Shown here: one piece after another, positions 24,750 to 56,473 of the stretch
Numbering within the stretch: the stretch's first letter is position 1
Layout of the letters: the number at the start of each line of letters is the position of its first letter
NCBI GenBank assembly: GCA_963576565.1
Contig: OY755039.1
Span: forward strand, 126,712,640 to 126,776,639
DNA: 64,000 bases
Reading direction: 5' to 3'
From: Aspidapion aeneum
Lineage: Eukaryota; Arthropoda; Insecta; Coleoptera; Brentidae
Notes under the pieces: generated by a model
What the model was told of the DNA's origin: nothing
The model's input: only the letters and a program-made list of their open reading frames with translations
The model's database searches: none
Position numbers and translations under genes: made by a program

Positions 24750-25900
24750 CAAATATTATCTATTGTTTGATAGACATGTGGAAATATATATCTGTTGGAT
24801 TTTGACATATAAAGTTTGAGTTAAGTTTAATTTAACAGATAACGAGTTTATTTATCTTTCAAAGAGTAACAATCATTATTTGCAGTGGATGTTTAACAAA
24901 TTAATTTGCAGCTACTTAAAACTAACCTAAAACTAATTTATTAGTTAAAATTACAACATAAACAATACGAAGATGAATGATATAATGAATTTAATAATAA
25001 AAATGATATAATAAACTAGTGTAAAATAATAAAGTGGTACAAATCAATATTACAACAAAATCTTAATATATAACGCATTATTTTTTATAAAAAAGGCTCG
25101 CTTATTAACAATGCTTAATATTTGCTTAAACTTGCTTAATATTTCATCAGTAAAAGGTTTTTTCGCATAAGATGGTTTTTCAAAGAAGCCTTGTACGTTG
25201 TTTTTGACAATTTGAGGCTCATTTTTGTTGAAAACAATGCGCCTCTTTTACGGCGACACTTTAGTTGGCCTATCGTATTTGTATATTTGCTTTATTTGTC
25301 CAAAAACGGCGTTGTGTAGAGAAGCTATTTGAAAATTATTAAAGCTATGCTAAATTCATATCCGAGAACATTATGTCGAATACATTTTAAAAAACTTGAC
25401 ATACTAACATAGTTTTGTTTGTTAAAATGCACTTGGAACTTTTACCAACAAACCAAGATGCCTATTCAATAGACCTGCACAGACTGACAAGGAATAGAAA
25501 TGAGTGAAGAACTCCGCGACACATTTCAGAATTTTATGAAAATAGCACTTTGGATTGAAGGCCTTTCAGAGTCTACCGCAAACCTTAAAAAACATTTTAA
25601 AATTTGATGCGTGTAAAAGAGGTGTCACTATTTATGTTAAGGAATTTTTTTTTTTACAGCTGTGATTTCAATAGCATGCGTAGCTAATCTTTGGTGTTTT
25701 TAACTAATTTTAACTAGTTTAAGTTTAATTTACATTGTCCGTCTTTTTATCACGTTTGTTAATACTAATAACATATTAATTAATTGCTCACTAGTATAAT
25801 AAAATGATCTCAAAATCTTGACGTTGCTTTTTTGTAGGATATTAATGCAATTAATGTTTTATGTTCATGTTGGCAATAAAGTTATTACTTACTTACTTAT
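24750..25900. other. AT-rich non-coding stretch
   Basis: No gene seen. The TATTTGCTTTATTTGTCCAAA block near 25285 is a solo end of the family at 25905-26290. Confidence 0.4.
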
Positions 25901-25904
25901 ATTT

Positions 25905-26290
25905 GCTTTATTTGTGCAAATACGGCAAGTAGCGCTAACAGCAAACACGCGTTTCCATCGACTTGTCGGTTTTTAATCTACATAGAAGGAGTCAAATAAG
26001 CCAAATATTTTTGTGTACCGCCCACACTTGGTTTCCACATTGAGTAATCTACTGTGCAGAAGCCGTGTTCAACATGTATTGCTTTGATAAGCAAAAGCGA
26101 AAAATGATTTTTGTTGACAAAACGGACTGCACAAACTAGTTGTTTACTAATTTGGGAATAAGCATATTTGGCATGTTTGAGTTTTTTGCTAATTCCATTC
26201 TTGTATGTGGCCAAATATTTGTCCAAATACAGCGACACCGCTATCGAAAACGCTACGCCAAGTGAAGTATCGTCAAAACTATTTTATCCG
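25905..26290. mobile_element. MITE with TTTGCTTTATTTGTGCAAAT ends
   Basis: The left end TTTGTGCAAATACGGCAAGTAGCG mirrors the right block near 26219-26250 (TTTGTCCAAATACAGCGACACCGCT) in part. Three landmarks, CAAATACGGCAAGTAGCGCTAA, GCATGTTTGAGTTTT and AATACAGCGA, recur in the same order at 49425-49660. The family assignment is unknown. Confidence 0.65.
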
Positions 26291-26294
26291 CTAA

Positions 26295-27440
26295 AAAACA
26301 GAAAATGTCAGTTTTGCTCTCAGTTGTTCAAAAAATAAATGTCAACACATTCCCTTGATTGTTTGCAGTTTTGAAATAACGTTATAATATATTCATCTGC
26401 CTAATAGAAACCTTTGGAAAAGGTGATACAGGCAGAATATAACAAAATCAAGATTGAAAAAATATTAAGCAGGTTAAAGTTATATGAAAACCTATTAAAC
26501 ACAGATAGGCAAATAACATCTCTATACCTATCGAAAAACAATAGAAAAAACTTCATTTTATAGCAGAAAGCCCTATATACGTATTGCACAAAGTGAAGTT
26601 AAGTATAGAAGCACCTTAATTAAAATTAAAAGCCGTTAAGTATTGCAAGTATTTTGGATAAAAATTACCAAAATATTTTAATACTTTTCGATCATATGGC
26701 ACTATTTGATGTCATTGTTTATTTGATATGTATTGCATTTTTGTACAATATTAACAACGAATTTGTAAAAATATAATTTGGAAAAACTTTTTATATATAA
26801 CAGCTTAATATTAAGAAATCTCACGATTCTCTACTAAACACTTCGTATATTTAATAATATTGGACGGATCCGTAAAAAAATTACAGTTGTATTTTACCTT
26901 ATTGCTTTTATATGATGTGTAAATACAATTTGTACATATGTAGCGGTTTTACCATTTTAATTTGTGGCAATAAAAATGTCCCTACAGCCAGGCAGAGACA
27001 CATATTGACAACTTCTGAGTTCTGAAAAACTATACAGTCTACCGTAAGATACCTTTCTCTTTTTTTAACCATTGGGCTAAGAAAGATAGATATAACATCA
27101 ATAAATAATTACCCTTTGAAATAATATTGTTGACATCAAATAATGCTACACGAACTAATACTAAACTTTAAAACTATCCTATTTTTTATAATATACATTG
27201 AGTCAATTTTTTTCATAATATCAAAATTATTTGCTTTTGCAGCGATTGTCGTATATCGTGAGAGTAAGGCGCGATCAAAAATGATCTTGAGCTATCTAAA
27301 AATTTAGAATACGTTCGTATCTAAGTGCACTTTGAGGAAGAATGAACAAAACTATTTTCGTAATCAAAATGCAAAAAAAACTGTCAAGTAAAGGAAATAA
27401 CTGCGAAACTTAAGTTAAACTAATAAATTTAAAAGTATAT
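26295..27440. other. AT-rich non-coding stretch, no gene seen
   Basis: Only short domain-less ORFs are present. GTCCCTACAGCCAGGCAG near 26980 resembles the end of the 11658 MITE family, but no full element is visible. Confidence 0.4.
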
Positions 27441-27442
27441 TT

Positions 27443-28215
27443 TGAGGCCAATTCATAAAAATGACAAGTAAACACCAAAATTAGTTTTTCCCTTGCTACC
27501 TCTAGTTTAAATCACGCCATACTACTCGGTCACTCACTACGCCACCTCTCTCTTGGTGGGCTGCCTAGTTTTAATGAAGTTAAACTAGCCAAGAAAAGCT
27601 AATTGTGAAAATACTTCTAATAAAAGGACAAGGCGGTTCATAACAGGCTAATTTGTATTGTGTAATTTTATGACCCAATTCTGAAAAATCTATGACTTTT
27701 TATGAACTTTTGAATTAAGACCTGATATCTTAGGTTCTACAAAATTTAAAAAAAAATGATTTTGATAAATTTTAAGAGATATCAAGTTAAAAGAAGAAGA
27801 AATGGATATGTATTTCCGATTTTTTTTATCAAAGCTTTTTGGTTTTGTTTTAAATTGGTGATGCCAGTACTAAGCTTAGCCAAATTTTCTTAGACAGATT
27901 CGCCTTAAAATTTAATGACTTTTTATGGAATTTTATTTTTTAACTTTATGACACTTTGGTAAAATTATCACGCAATTGTTCTGGTAAATATATAAACGTT
28001 TCGACAATGGTTTTGTTGTTCAAATGTACGATCTAGTCTGAAGGTCTGCTGAAGACAAAAAGCATTGTCGAAACGTGACCGATGGATTAAAGCGTATATT
28101 TCCCAGCACAACAGTGTCCTTATTCCCACTAAATCTACGTGTAGTTTATGACACTTTACCACTGATCGGCCTGAAATTATTTGCGCAAATCGGCCTAGTC
28201 ATTTTTATGAATTGG
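27443..28215. mobile_element. Element bounded by a 24-bp inverted repeat, with CGAAACGT motifs inside
   Basis: GAGGCCAATTCATAAAAATGAC at the left end is inverted at the right end (28195-28215). Inside, AAACGTTTCGACAATG (about 27997) and CATTGTCGAAACGT (about 28062) form an inverted pair. The pair spans a CTGAAGAC block resembling untranslated regions of Penelope-like elements. No protein frame is evident. Confidence 0.6.
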
Positions 28216-28219
28216 CCTC

Positions 28220-29030
28220 TAGGCATAATGCGTTGAGCAAATTTTGAAAATAGATATGATGAATTCTCAGGTTGACTAACTCTGTTAGTGTTTAATTTTG
28301 TACATTACCTATTTTTCTCAAATCCAAATATAATAAATAGCTAAACTTAAGCAATATTAAATAAAAAATAAACGTAATTAAACAAATAATATATATAAAA
28401 ACCTGACGAAATGTAATGCATCGGCCGCCCATCTCCAACCGCGTATTATGTAATCGTCTATCATCGATTCCAGGGTAAATTGTATTGTCTCTTTTGTAAT
28501 ATAAGGAATAAGGTAGTTAGCAGAAGCACCAACTGAGGGTTTTCACAGGCTCGAGCATTTGATTTGACGCCTCGAAGCGCATGGCAGCTCTTCCTTGTTA
28601 TTCCAAAAAACTCTCTCCTTTTAAAACAAAATCGACATGTCCCGGGTTTTTTAAATATTTTTAGCAGTTCTTGATAAACAGTTGGTATGTCTAACTATAA
28701 CATACTGTACATATATTTATCTGAGAGATTCATAAGCCTCGTAGGGCGTTACCGATGCAGTTCAATTTTCGTTTGATTTCTTTAATACGTACAAATGATA
28801 AAAACCGGAAACGATATTAATAATAAAGTTGCATCTAATCTAATCGTGTTCGCTGACGGAGTTGAACGCCAGCACGCAAGCTAGGCATATTGGAATCAAT
28901 GTAACCTTTTTTAATGACAACACGCGTGCCAGCACGGTCCGACGTGTTTGCATGCCGCAAGCTTTTCAGACCGCGCAGCCACCCGTGCTACGTACCGGAC
29001 ATGCGCAATATCATTGTTTACATCTCTTGT
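28220..29030. other. Non-coding stretch, moderately GC-rich near 28850-29020
   Basis: No gene recognised. The local rise in GC (28840-29010) includes GACGGAGTTGAACGCCAGCA and may be part of a repeat. No reading frame has recognisable domains. Confidence 0.35.
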
Positions 29031-29038
29031 AACTTTTG

Positions 29039-29902
29039 TAGGGCTCTCAACAGATAACCATCAAAATAATATGAAAAATATGAAATCTTTTAATAAAAAT
29101 ATGAAAATTATGAAATTACGAAAAAAAAATATGAAGAAAATATGAATAAAAAAAAATTTTTGTCCCTTTCCATATGGCCAGTATTTTTTTTTTTTTTTAA
29201 ATATTTACTAACCAAAAATGTTTTTTTTATTTATAAAGAAATGTATTAACAGCACACCTTTTTTTTCATTCAAACTTATTTTGAGAAAAAAATGATACTG
29301 CCAAATTTTTAACCGGTATAGTTTTTAAAATAAGTGATTGTTATAAATTTGGGATTATGCAAGAACAATAAAATATTTAACATTTAGTTCTTTTTGACAT
29401 TTTAAAAAATATTTTTTGTTTTTAAATAAAGGATGCCAAAAACCAAATTTAATGTAAAAATTTTGATAATGAAATTTTCTTCCGCAAAAAAAGTTGCAAT
29501 AGAAATGTTTTTACAAAATTACAGTATTTTAAAAAATATACGGAAGATTTTTATAATAAAAACTATAAGGTATGAAAAGATCTAATAACACCATTTTTAG
29601 GAGCTCAAAAAAAGAACACTGTAAGGTAAAATCAGCAGATCGCCATCTTTATTAATAAGCGAGTATAAAAATAGGACATGCTGTACATTGAGGAAGGAAA
29701 CAGGCTTAAGTATATTTTAAATGAAAAAGATAATTTTTAATTTATTTGCTTCAACAGTAGTCATTACTGGAGCCAACATTAGCTCCCTCAGTTGATTGAT
29801 CATTGCAGAAAATATGAAGGTTTTTAAAAAAATATGAAGTTTTATGAAGCCTGAAAAAAAAAATTAAAATTTTCATAAAATATGAAGGTGTTGAGAGCCC
29901 TG
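29039..29902. mobile_element. hAT-like non-autonomous transposon
   Basis: The left end TAGGGCTCTCAACA and the right end TGTTGAGAGCCCTG are inverted partners. CTTTTG flanks both sides (29033-29038 and 29903-29908). Subterminal regions are rich in ATATGAA repeats on both sides, pointing inward. TIRs of the form (C/T)AGGG and subterminal short repeats fit the hAT superfamily, though its usual 8-bp duplication shows only six matching bases here. No transposase frame remains. Confidence 0.72.
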
Positions 29903-29909
29903 CTTTTGA

Positions 29910-30685
29910 CATGAAAATGCTTCTAATTGCAGACACAATGTAGCAAGAATTGGTGATTTATATTATTCGACAGTAAGTTTTCCATTTTTAATCAAAAACA
30001 TTGCAAAAACATATTTTTTGTTTTCGGTAAACATAACCTAACTTGCCTTGCAATACGCATGTACTAACAACAAATGCTCAAATCCGTGACGACTACCGTG
30101 GTGGAGTGCGACTTGGCCAGAGAACACGATTAGAAAAGCAATATAATGAAAATAATGAACTAAAATATAATGATTCTTATATCTACTTATACATTAAACG
30201 AATAACGCGAACATGAAATAAATCATTTCTAAACATACCGAACGATTCATTACCTTAATAAAGCCTAAAAATGGATAGTTCTATTATGGCATGATACTTA
30301 CCTATTAAAGTAACTGCCTTATAAACTAATTTAAAATAAAAAAGGAGACTAAGTAGAAACTCTTTTTGTATAAAAAGATTAACAGCTAAATCAAAGTTAA
30401 GCGAAAATTAAAAAGGACATAATGGCATTTTACACCACGTTTTGCAGGTTTTAAAGCAATCAGTTCAATAAACTAGACTTAAAGAAAGAAACTTAATCAA
30501 ATACCAAATTTTTTTTTACATTAATTGGTTTTAAGAAATACATAAGTATTTAAAAACAAAAGATAATATACTGTTTTTGCGGATAACCAAAAAAGTAAAA
30601 AATGACGGCAAAGGCAACTAAAACTAAACAAAAATAGGAGGGTTTTTTTATGTATACCAAGGGGTTAAATAATATTCATCATTTA
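29910..30685. other. AT-rich non-coding stretch, no gene seen
   Basis: Only short ORFs without recognisable features are present. Confidence 0.4.
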
Positions 30686-30689
30686 ATGT

Positions 30690-31160
30690 CTATAGTCCAA
30701 ATTATACGCATTTGTAATGACGTTATTTTTGTTTATCTTTGTTTAGTATATTATAAACAACGGTGACAATAAATTTTTGAAAAAAAGCAGTGTCTATGAT
30801 TAATAAATTTTTTAAATAGGTAGGTAATTGGTTATGTGAAGTATCCGTCACTATCAATCAAAAACATGAGTTTGTCAACTTGTCGGAAATTGTTTTAAAA
30901 AGTTGTAAAATGCCGAGAAACAAATATAATAATATAATGAACAATCGCAGCTGATAATTTTAAATATATTGGCCTTTTTTCAACTGGAAACGGAACAAGT
31001 CCGAAATGAAATCGCACTTCAATTTGAGATGTGATACAGCGAGCCGCAGATGCAACAAAATTGAGCCCAACAACTATAGTAAATAAAAAAAATATATACG
31101 TCATACGTTTTTTTCTCACCTGGTGACGTCATTACAAATGCGTATAGTTTAGACTATAGC
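30690..31160. mobile_element. MITE with ~38-bp terminal inverted repeats
   Basis: CTATAGTCCAAATTATACGC followed by ATTTGTAATGACGT at the left is mirrored by ACGTCATTACAAAT and GCGTATAGTTTAGACTATAG at the right. No coding capacity was seen. Confidence 0.82.
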
Positions 31161-31169
31161 AATAAAGTG

Positions 31170-32830
31170 TGTTTTAGTGTTTTTGTCATCGTGTTTGTTA
31201 TAGGCTTCAAAAGCGGGCGTTCTTTGTTAGGTATCTGAAGCGGCGGCTCGTGTCAATACAGAATTTTGAGTCAGTAAAAAATATCGGGGTGTTGCGCCCA
31301 AATGTATTCCCACAAGTCATTAAAAAAACTACTACTATGTTTGCGATTTCTAATTCTATTTTTTTAAAGAAACTAACCCATGCCCACACAAAATCCGCCA
31401 TGAAATGACTCAGAATTTATCAAAAAATTCTGCTAAAATAATTGAAGTGTATTGTAAAGGACGTAAATTGAAACAGCCATTCTCCAAGGACACAAAAACA
31501 ATACGATAATACGACTGATGGCCTGTGCCAGGCACAAAATTTCTTTGATTTTTCTTATTTAAACAACTCTAAATGTCCAACATTGGCCATATCTCTGTCG
31601 CTCATATAGGCTGTTGATAAAATTCTCAATTCAAACGAGCCAATAGAAAAGTGGCACATACTCATTGGGCAGCGCGTTCTACGAGGATTTGGGTTTTAGT
31701 GGCCCATTCATCGCGTCGTGTCGGAGTGTGATCGATAAAATTGCACAGGGTTACCAAATTTTATACAGTGTGTCCCAACGACAACGAAACAGAGGCGTTT
31801 TTGGGTATTTAGAATATTTTTTCGAAAAATTCCTCGGACACGTCGATTTAGTTTTTGAGGGGGACACTTTTTGGCTATCTTGAAATTTTTGTAGCGAACC
31901 CCCTTCGAGGGGTATACTTTACCCCTATATTTTGAATAGGGAAAATGGGTCTAGTGATACCTCATTTTGAAGCTCTCTTGAATATCTTTACAACCGTGTA
32001 AAAATTTCGAAAATCCATCGATTAGTTTTTGAGATATTTGCCTTCAAACTTTCAAATTTAACATGGACTGATAAAATAAAAATTTAATTAGAAATTTATT
32101 ATTTTTCGGACCGAACCGAACCGAACAATGCTAATTAATAAGAACGATATAATCTAATTTTGTTTGAACAGCAAGCGATGATATGTTTTGGTTGACATTG
32201 GTTGTCCGCAAAAAATGTATTTATGAGGGCTAAAATTCTATACGGCAATAAAATATTGACCCTTTACTTTTATCTATTATTTATTTAAATACATTTGTAT
32301 GAATTTTCCTAAAACTGTAAAACTTTAAAAATTCAAATTTTGTTCAAAATTGAACAAGACAAAAAGGCACATGTCAAATGTTACGAACCACAATAATATT
32401 ATATAAGGCCTCAAAGTATTTAGTGAAATATTGACAATAACAAACAATTAGAACGAAAAGTCTACGAAAAGCTATCTTTTTTAAAAACGTAAATCTGATT
32501 ACTTTTCGTAAACTCCTGGTCCCTTTTACAAACGTATGAGTAATGTAGTAATCCACTTACCTTTTCATACTCGATATTGCATTTCTCTTTGTGATTGGTC
32601 CAGTTTTGTTTGGAGATTGTTAATGAATATTAAGTCAAAACTAGCCTAATCTATGAACTAGTCGACAAACAGCTGGTGCTATCAATAAATCAATTATCTA
32701 ACATTTGTTTTCTAACAGTTTGTCCTTAGTTTATCTATCCATAGAAGGCGCTGTATGCACTATTAATTTTGGAACATTCAGTTTATGCTTAACATTTTCT
32801 CTAACCAAAACCGACCAAGTCAAACCTGAC
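31170..32830. other. Region downstream of yki: possible 3' UTR and unclassified repeat
   Basis: The minus strand just below 32836 should hold the yki 3' untranslated region. A TTTATT on the plus strand near 32279 gives AATAAA on the minus strand, about 550 bases after the stop, as one candidate polyadenylation signal. 31762-32050 begins with TACAGTGTGTCCCAACGACA and looks like a dispersed repeat end. No other gene was seen. Confidence 0.4.
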
Positions 32831-32835
32831 ATCAC

Positions 32836-51268
<18,433 letters not shown>

Positions 51269-51444
51269 TCTGTGTTTTTGATACTATTTTAAAGTTTTTT
51301 AAAAATATGTTTCGGGTTTTTCAATTTTTTTTGCAGATAGGCAGCAGCTACTTTCCTGTGAATCATAAAAATACCAATAATAAACAAACTAGTCATTTTA
51401 AAAGATTTCATTTGAAATGATTTTTTTTTTTAATTAGGCTGATG

Positions 51445-51597
51445 CAGTGGCGTATATAAGGGGGGCTGGGGGAACCGCCCCCCCCCCCCCCCCGAAGCTA
51501 AGATTTTTTAAGCATAAAATACGGCCTCATGGGGTCTCGGGTCCCCCCCAAAACTGTCTCGGGCCCACCCCGAAACTTTTTTCTATATACGCCAGTG
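51445..51597. mobile_element. hAT-type MITE upstream of yki
   Basis: CAGTGGCGTATATA at the left and TATATACGCCAGTG at the right form near-perfect inverted ends. GGCTGATG flanks both sides exactly (51437-51444 and 51598-51605). CAGTGGCG-type ends with an 8-bp duplication are diagnostic of hAT. It carries a run of about 16 C at 51478-51493. It lies about 170 bp upstream of the yki start codon, so it may touch the 5' UTR or promoter. Confidence 0.88.
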
Positions 51598-51609
51598 GGC
51601 TGATGACAG

Positions 51610-52850
51610 TGGAAATATAAAAAAGTTGCATTATGTACTTTAAAAAACGATTTCTTTTTGCTCATTAATAGACTGTAGATAAGCTGAATTGTTTTTTTCA
51701 GACACAGTATTTCTCTTGTCACTAAAATATTGATCATACTTTTTTTATTAAATGAATTTATTCTTAATACTTATGCCAGGGCAGACACCATCAGAAGTAT
51801 AATTTTTTTAAAATAAATTTGTGACCAATTATTTTAAAATTTATTACTTTATTGGCACAAAAATATGAGTTTTTATGACCTTTTAAAACAAAATTTTATT
51901 ACTTTTTCTGAATTATTCTCTAGAAAATGAAAAATATTTTATTACTTTAACCCAATTCATGCCCAACAAGTTGAAAACGACCCAGGGTCTAAAAATTAGG
52001 CAATTATTCAAACTCCCTTGTTATTATTCTGATACTGGACTTTGGTTACTTAGGCAGCATTTACAACTTGTTGGATGGGTTTTAAATGATCCATTGGGCT
52101 ACTGATATAGCAGTGTTATTACACCACTATTGTGTTTTATGACTAGATGAAACTGATACTGTTTTTAGTGATATGGGGTAAAATTGGAAAATGGGTAAAT
52201 GCTTATTTTATTTTTGGTTATGCAATTAGAAAAGAAATGAGACAATTATAAATTTTGAAGAACATCTGTAATTCCAATAGTACAAAAAAAATGAAAAATT
52301 CCTTCATTTAACAGTCCTGCCACATGCCACAATAGACCCACTGGTGGTCACAAGTGGAAGGGCTGCTATATCTACTGTATTATGAAAACCGCATTTTTAA
52401 ACATTTTTAATTGTCAAAAATCTGTCATTAGCATCAATGGATTGTGATCAAAATCTAATCAGCCTGTGAGTGTGAAACACTATTTTACCTGAAAATTTTA
52501 TGAAAATTAATAATAAATATTTTATTTGCCAAAAATAAGATACAATGTAACAATATCCATTATTTCTTTATAACTTTTCCTTTTTTGAGGCAAATAAAAG
52601 AAGAAATCCACTAAAGGCGAACCTTGTGCGTGGGTGTTTCTGTAGTTTACCTCATATTTAGCATTTCATAGAGTAGAGTAGAGTAGAGTACATATTTATT
52701 TGCATAAACTTTTCAATACATAATTGAGCAAATATTGTCACAAAAAAAGCAGTAAAAAAAGCAATAGTAAAAAAATAAGCAATATAACTGCCAAAATAAT
52801 AAAAGATATTTAGAAATAAAATGATATTAAAAATATACATATAAAAGTAC
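51610..52850. other. Upstream of yki, non-coding; repeat copy 2 at 52360-52530
   Basis: No gene seen. 52360-52530 matches the first part of the dispersed repeat at 33300-33690. A GAGTA-type microsatellite lies at about 52671-52690. Confidence 0.45.
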
Positions 52851-52856
52851 ATTACA

Positions 52857-52930
52857 GTCCCGATTATCCGAAATAATGTGGACCAAAGTGATTTCGGATA
52901 ATCGAAATTTCGGTTAATCCGATTTTTTTT
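52857..52930. mobile_element. pogo/Tigger-like terminal sequence
   Basis: CAGTCCCGATTATCCGAAAT is followed by TTCGGATAATCGAAATTTCGG, typical of pogo-family ends. A possible inverted partner, GGTTAATCGGGATG, lies at about 58891-58904, so nearby elements may be nested within it. Confidence 0.6.
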
Positions 52931-53249
52931 TAATTAGATTAGATTAGAATTAAATCGACTTTTGTTGGTTCGATTCTAAAACAATTCGCATTTTAGACTG
53001 TTGTATTGCCGTGAAACCCCGAGGGGAACCGCCTAGCAGCAGATGAGGCGGCGCCTCACCAACTTAAATAAAAATTAAAGTAAATTTTAAATTATTTATC
53101 AAGCTTTTTCGCCCTCTGCTACTTAAACTTTGTGTTTTCTCATTAAATCCCCAGATAAAAAGGAACCTACAACATGAAATGAATAAATAAACTGAATCGT
53201 TATTCGCAACTCGCGCCATAACATATTAGCCCTAGCGGACTGAACCTAA

Positions 53250-53550
53250 AGGGGCCTACAGACACGCGAGCATTTCTTGAGATTAGTACGCGCACTAATC
53301 TCTGCATACATGTACGTTTGGTGGAATTGCCTACACACACGAAGACAAAATTAAACGTTCTAAACATAAACACGATAATATCAATGCGTTTTGCCTAGAC
53401 ACCGAGAGATTTGCTCGCGTACATCGTGCGCGCGAACTAATCTTCGAGATATATTTTAGGCGGATATTGTCTACACACGAAGAGATTAGTATGCGCAAAC
53501 TTGTACGCGCGTACTAATCTCTAGAAATGTTCGCGTGTCTGTAGGCCCCT
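53250..53550. mobile_element. PIF/Harbinger-like MITE
   Basis: AGGGGCCTACAGACACGCGA at the left mirrors CGCGTGTCTGTAGGCCCCT at the right, with the match extending through ATTAGTACGCGC. TAA lies outside both ends (53247-53249 and 53551-53553), the TWA duplication expected of PIF/Harbinger. No transposase was seen. Confidence 0.85.
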
Positions 53551-54553
53551 TAACTCTTCTGTGACTCGCGCGCTTGACTGCATGGCTAGGTGAGGCGATT
53601 AAAAAAATGATGAATTTGTGTGCATCAGCATGCCACGCTGGCCTAACATAATTTAAAGCACAAAACCCTTAGTTTCTTGCTTTACTGGAATGCTTTTAAC
53701 AATATAATATGAAATAATAAAATATTTCAAAAAAATATTTTTCCCTGCATAAACTTGGCTTTAGAATTCGCTAAATTTTGGGTTTCCATGAGGCGGCGGG
53801 CTGATCCGCTTCACTTACGCTGCGGGTGGTCATATCGCGTCTGCTCCACATCACGTGGCGGAAAATTATTGAGGTCGTTCAAAGATTAAAAACTCTATAA
53901 TGCGAATTTATCAATTAAATAAATCGCTGGTAAGATTTTGTCGCATCCATGCAAATTATGTAACACCCGCCACCTGTTTTGAGTCATTCGCCAACCGATT
54001 ACCTAATTAGTAATTGTTTTGAGCTTTTATTAAAACTTTGCTTATGCTGTATTTTTATTAAAAAAATGTACCATTTCAACGCCGCAGTAATTTTGAAAAG
54101 ACGGAAATCTTGAAAAATAGACCAACGCCAGACTTAAATAAAGTCTAGACAAAAAAAAGTGGAAAGGAGTTTTCTCGAAGCTTCAAAATCTACACTTATG
54201 GCACAAGGTTTTCTCAAAAACTGGAAGTTTTAAATTCCTTTTTTTGATTTTAATTTTTAAGATATTTACCACTATTAAAATATCCTGTATCAATTTTTGC
54301 AACAAGTTAACATGATGTAAATATGTGCATCACTCAAATTAAAATATGCTGTACAAGATTACAAGATAAATATGAAGTTTTTGAAGATATATTCGAGAAA
54401 ACTAAAAATGTAACAGGAGCTCCAATTGTCCTTAAAAATTCTGAGGAAACTATTTTTAAGGAATATAATTTATTATATTACGAAATTTTGGATAATATAC
54501 CTTTTTAGTTACAAACAAGGATTAAAGATTTTAAAAAATTAGAATTTGTTGCA

Positions 54554-54562
54554 GTACTACAC
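54554..54562 (+). repeat. 9-bp target-site duplication, left
   Basis: GTACTACAC, repeated exactly at 58080-58088. Confidence 0.88.
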
Positions 54563-54839
54563 CGGTCTAGGACAACTGGGCGCCGCCAACTCGGCGCCGC
54601 CAACTCGGCGCCGCCAACTGGGCGCCGGGCCAAGTGGGCGCCGGGCCAACTCGGCGCCGCCAACTGGGCGCCGACCAACTCGGCGCCGGACTAAAAATTT
54701 TTTTTTTGATAAAATGTGTAGATGAAAAATAAAATATATTATTTATATAAAAACATCTTTAAAAAATTGCGCAATTTTTTACAAGCTTTTATTTAGCTTC
54801 AGATGTTCTGTCCAACTAACTAACTATCTATCAAATCTT

Positions 54840-56470
54840 GTGAAGCGTTTTTGACGCACTTCCCATTATCCGATTTGGATGAAATTTGGTACACATGGTG
54901 GTCCCATTACAATACAACATTAAGAAAAAAGAAAAAATAGCCTCCCACCCCTACCCCCGACCCTTCTATAGAAAAATGTGTTTTTGACACACTTCCCGTT
55001 ATCCGATTTGGATAAAATTTGGTATACACATAGTGGTCCGCTGATAATACAACAATAAGAAAAAAATATCCTCCCACCCCTACCCCCACCCCCTTCCATA
55101 GAAAATGCGTTTTTGACACCCTTCCCATTATCCGATTTGGATTAAATTTGGTATTCACATAGTGGTCCGATGACAATACAACATTAAAAAAAATATATTC
55201 TCTCACCTCTACCCCTTCCCCCTTCCATAGAAAATGCGTTTTTGACACCCTTCCCATTATCCGATTTGGATAAAATTTGGTATACACATAGTGGTCCGAT
55301 GATAATACAACAATAAGAAAAAAATATCCTCCCACCCCTACCCCCTTCCATGGAAAAATTTGTTTTTGACACACATCCCGTTATCCGATTTGGATGAAAT
55401 TTGGTATACATATAGAGATCCGATGACAATACAATACTAAGAAAAAAAATATCCTCCCACCCCTACCCCCACCCCCTTCCATAAAAAAATGCGTTTTTGA
55501 TACTCTTCCCATTATCCGATTTGGATGAAATTTGGTATACATATAGTGGTCGGATGACAATACAACATTAAAAAAAAAAATCCGACCACTCCTACATAAC
55601 TCCTCATCTATAGAAAAATGCGTTTTTGACAGACTTCCCATTATCCGATTTGGATGAAATTTGGTATACATATAGTGATCCGATGACAATACAATATTAA
55701 GAAAAAATATCCTCCCACCTCTACCCCCACCCCCTGCCATAGAAAAATTTGTTTTTGACACATCCCGTTATCCAATTTGGATGAAATTTGGTATACATAT
55801 AGTGATCCGATGACAATACAATATTAAGAAAAAAATATCCTCCCACCCCTACCCCCACCCCCTTCCATAGAAAATGCGTTTTTGACACCCTTCCCATTAT
55901 CCGATTTGGATGAAATTTGGTATACAGATAGTGGTCCGATGACAATACAACATTGAAAAAAAAATCCTACCACTCCTACCCCACCCTCATCTATAGAAAA
56001 ATGCGTTTTTGACAGACTTCCCTTTATCCGATTTGGATGAAATTTGGTATACATATAGTGATCCGATGACAATACAATATTAAGAAAAAAATATCCTCCC
56101 ACCTCTACCCCCACCCCCTTTCATAGAAAAATTAGTTTTTGACACACTTCCCATTATCCGATTTGGATGAAATCTGGTATTTACATAGTGGTCCGATGAC
56201 AATACAACATTAAAAAAAAATATATCGTCCCACCCCTACCCCCACCCCCTTTCATAGAAAAATGAGTTTTTGACACACTTCCCATTATCCGATTTGGATG
56301 AAATTTGGTATTCACATAGTGGTCCGATGACAATACAACACTAAAAAAAATATATCCTCCCACCCCTACCCCCACCCCCTTCCATAGAAAATGCGTTTTT
56401 GACACCCTTCCCATTATCCGATTTGGATGAAATTTGGTATATACATAGTGGTCCGATGACAATACAACAT
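54840..56470. repeat. Left inverted array, ~13 units of ~120-130 bp
   Basis: Successive units share TTTTTGACAC, CTTCCCATTATCCGATTTGG, AATTTGGTATACA, TAGTGGTCCGATGACAATAC and a polypyrimidine CCTACCCCCACCCCCTTCC. The period varies slightly. Confidence 0.93.
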
Positions 56471-56473
56471 TAA

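Noticed and set aside
51478..51493. Poly-C tract (and poly-G near 11287-11304) as functional elements
   Set aside because: Homopolymer runs with uncertain length, likely slippage or sequencing artefacts.
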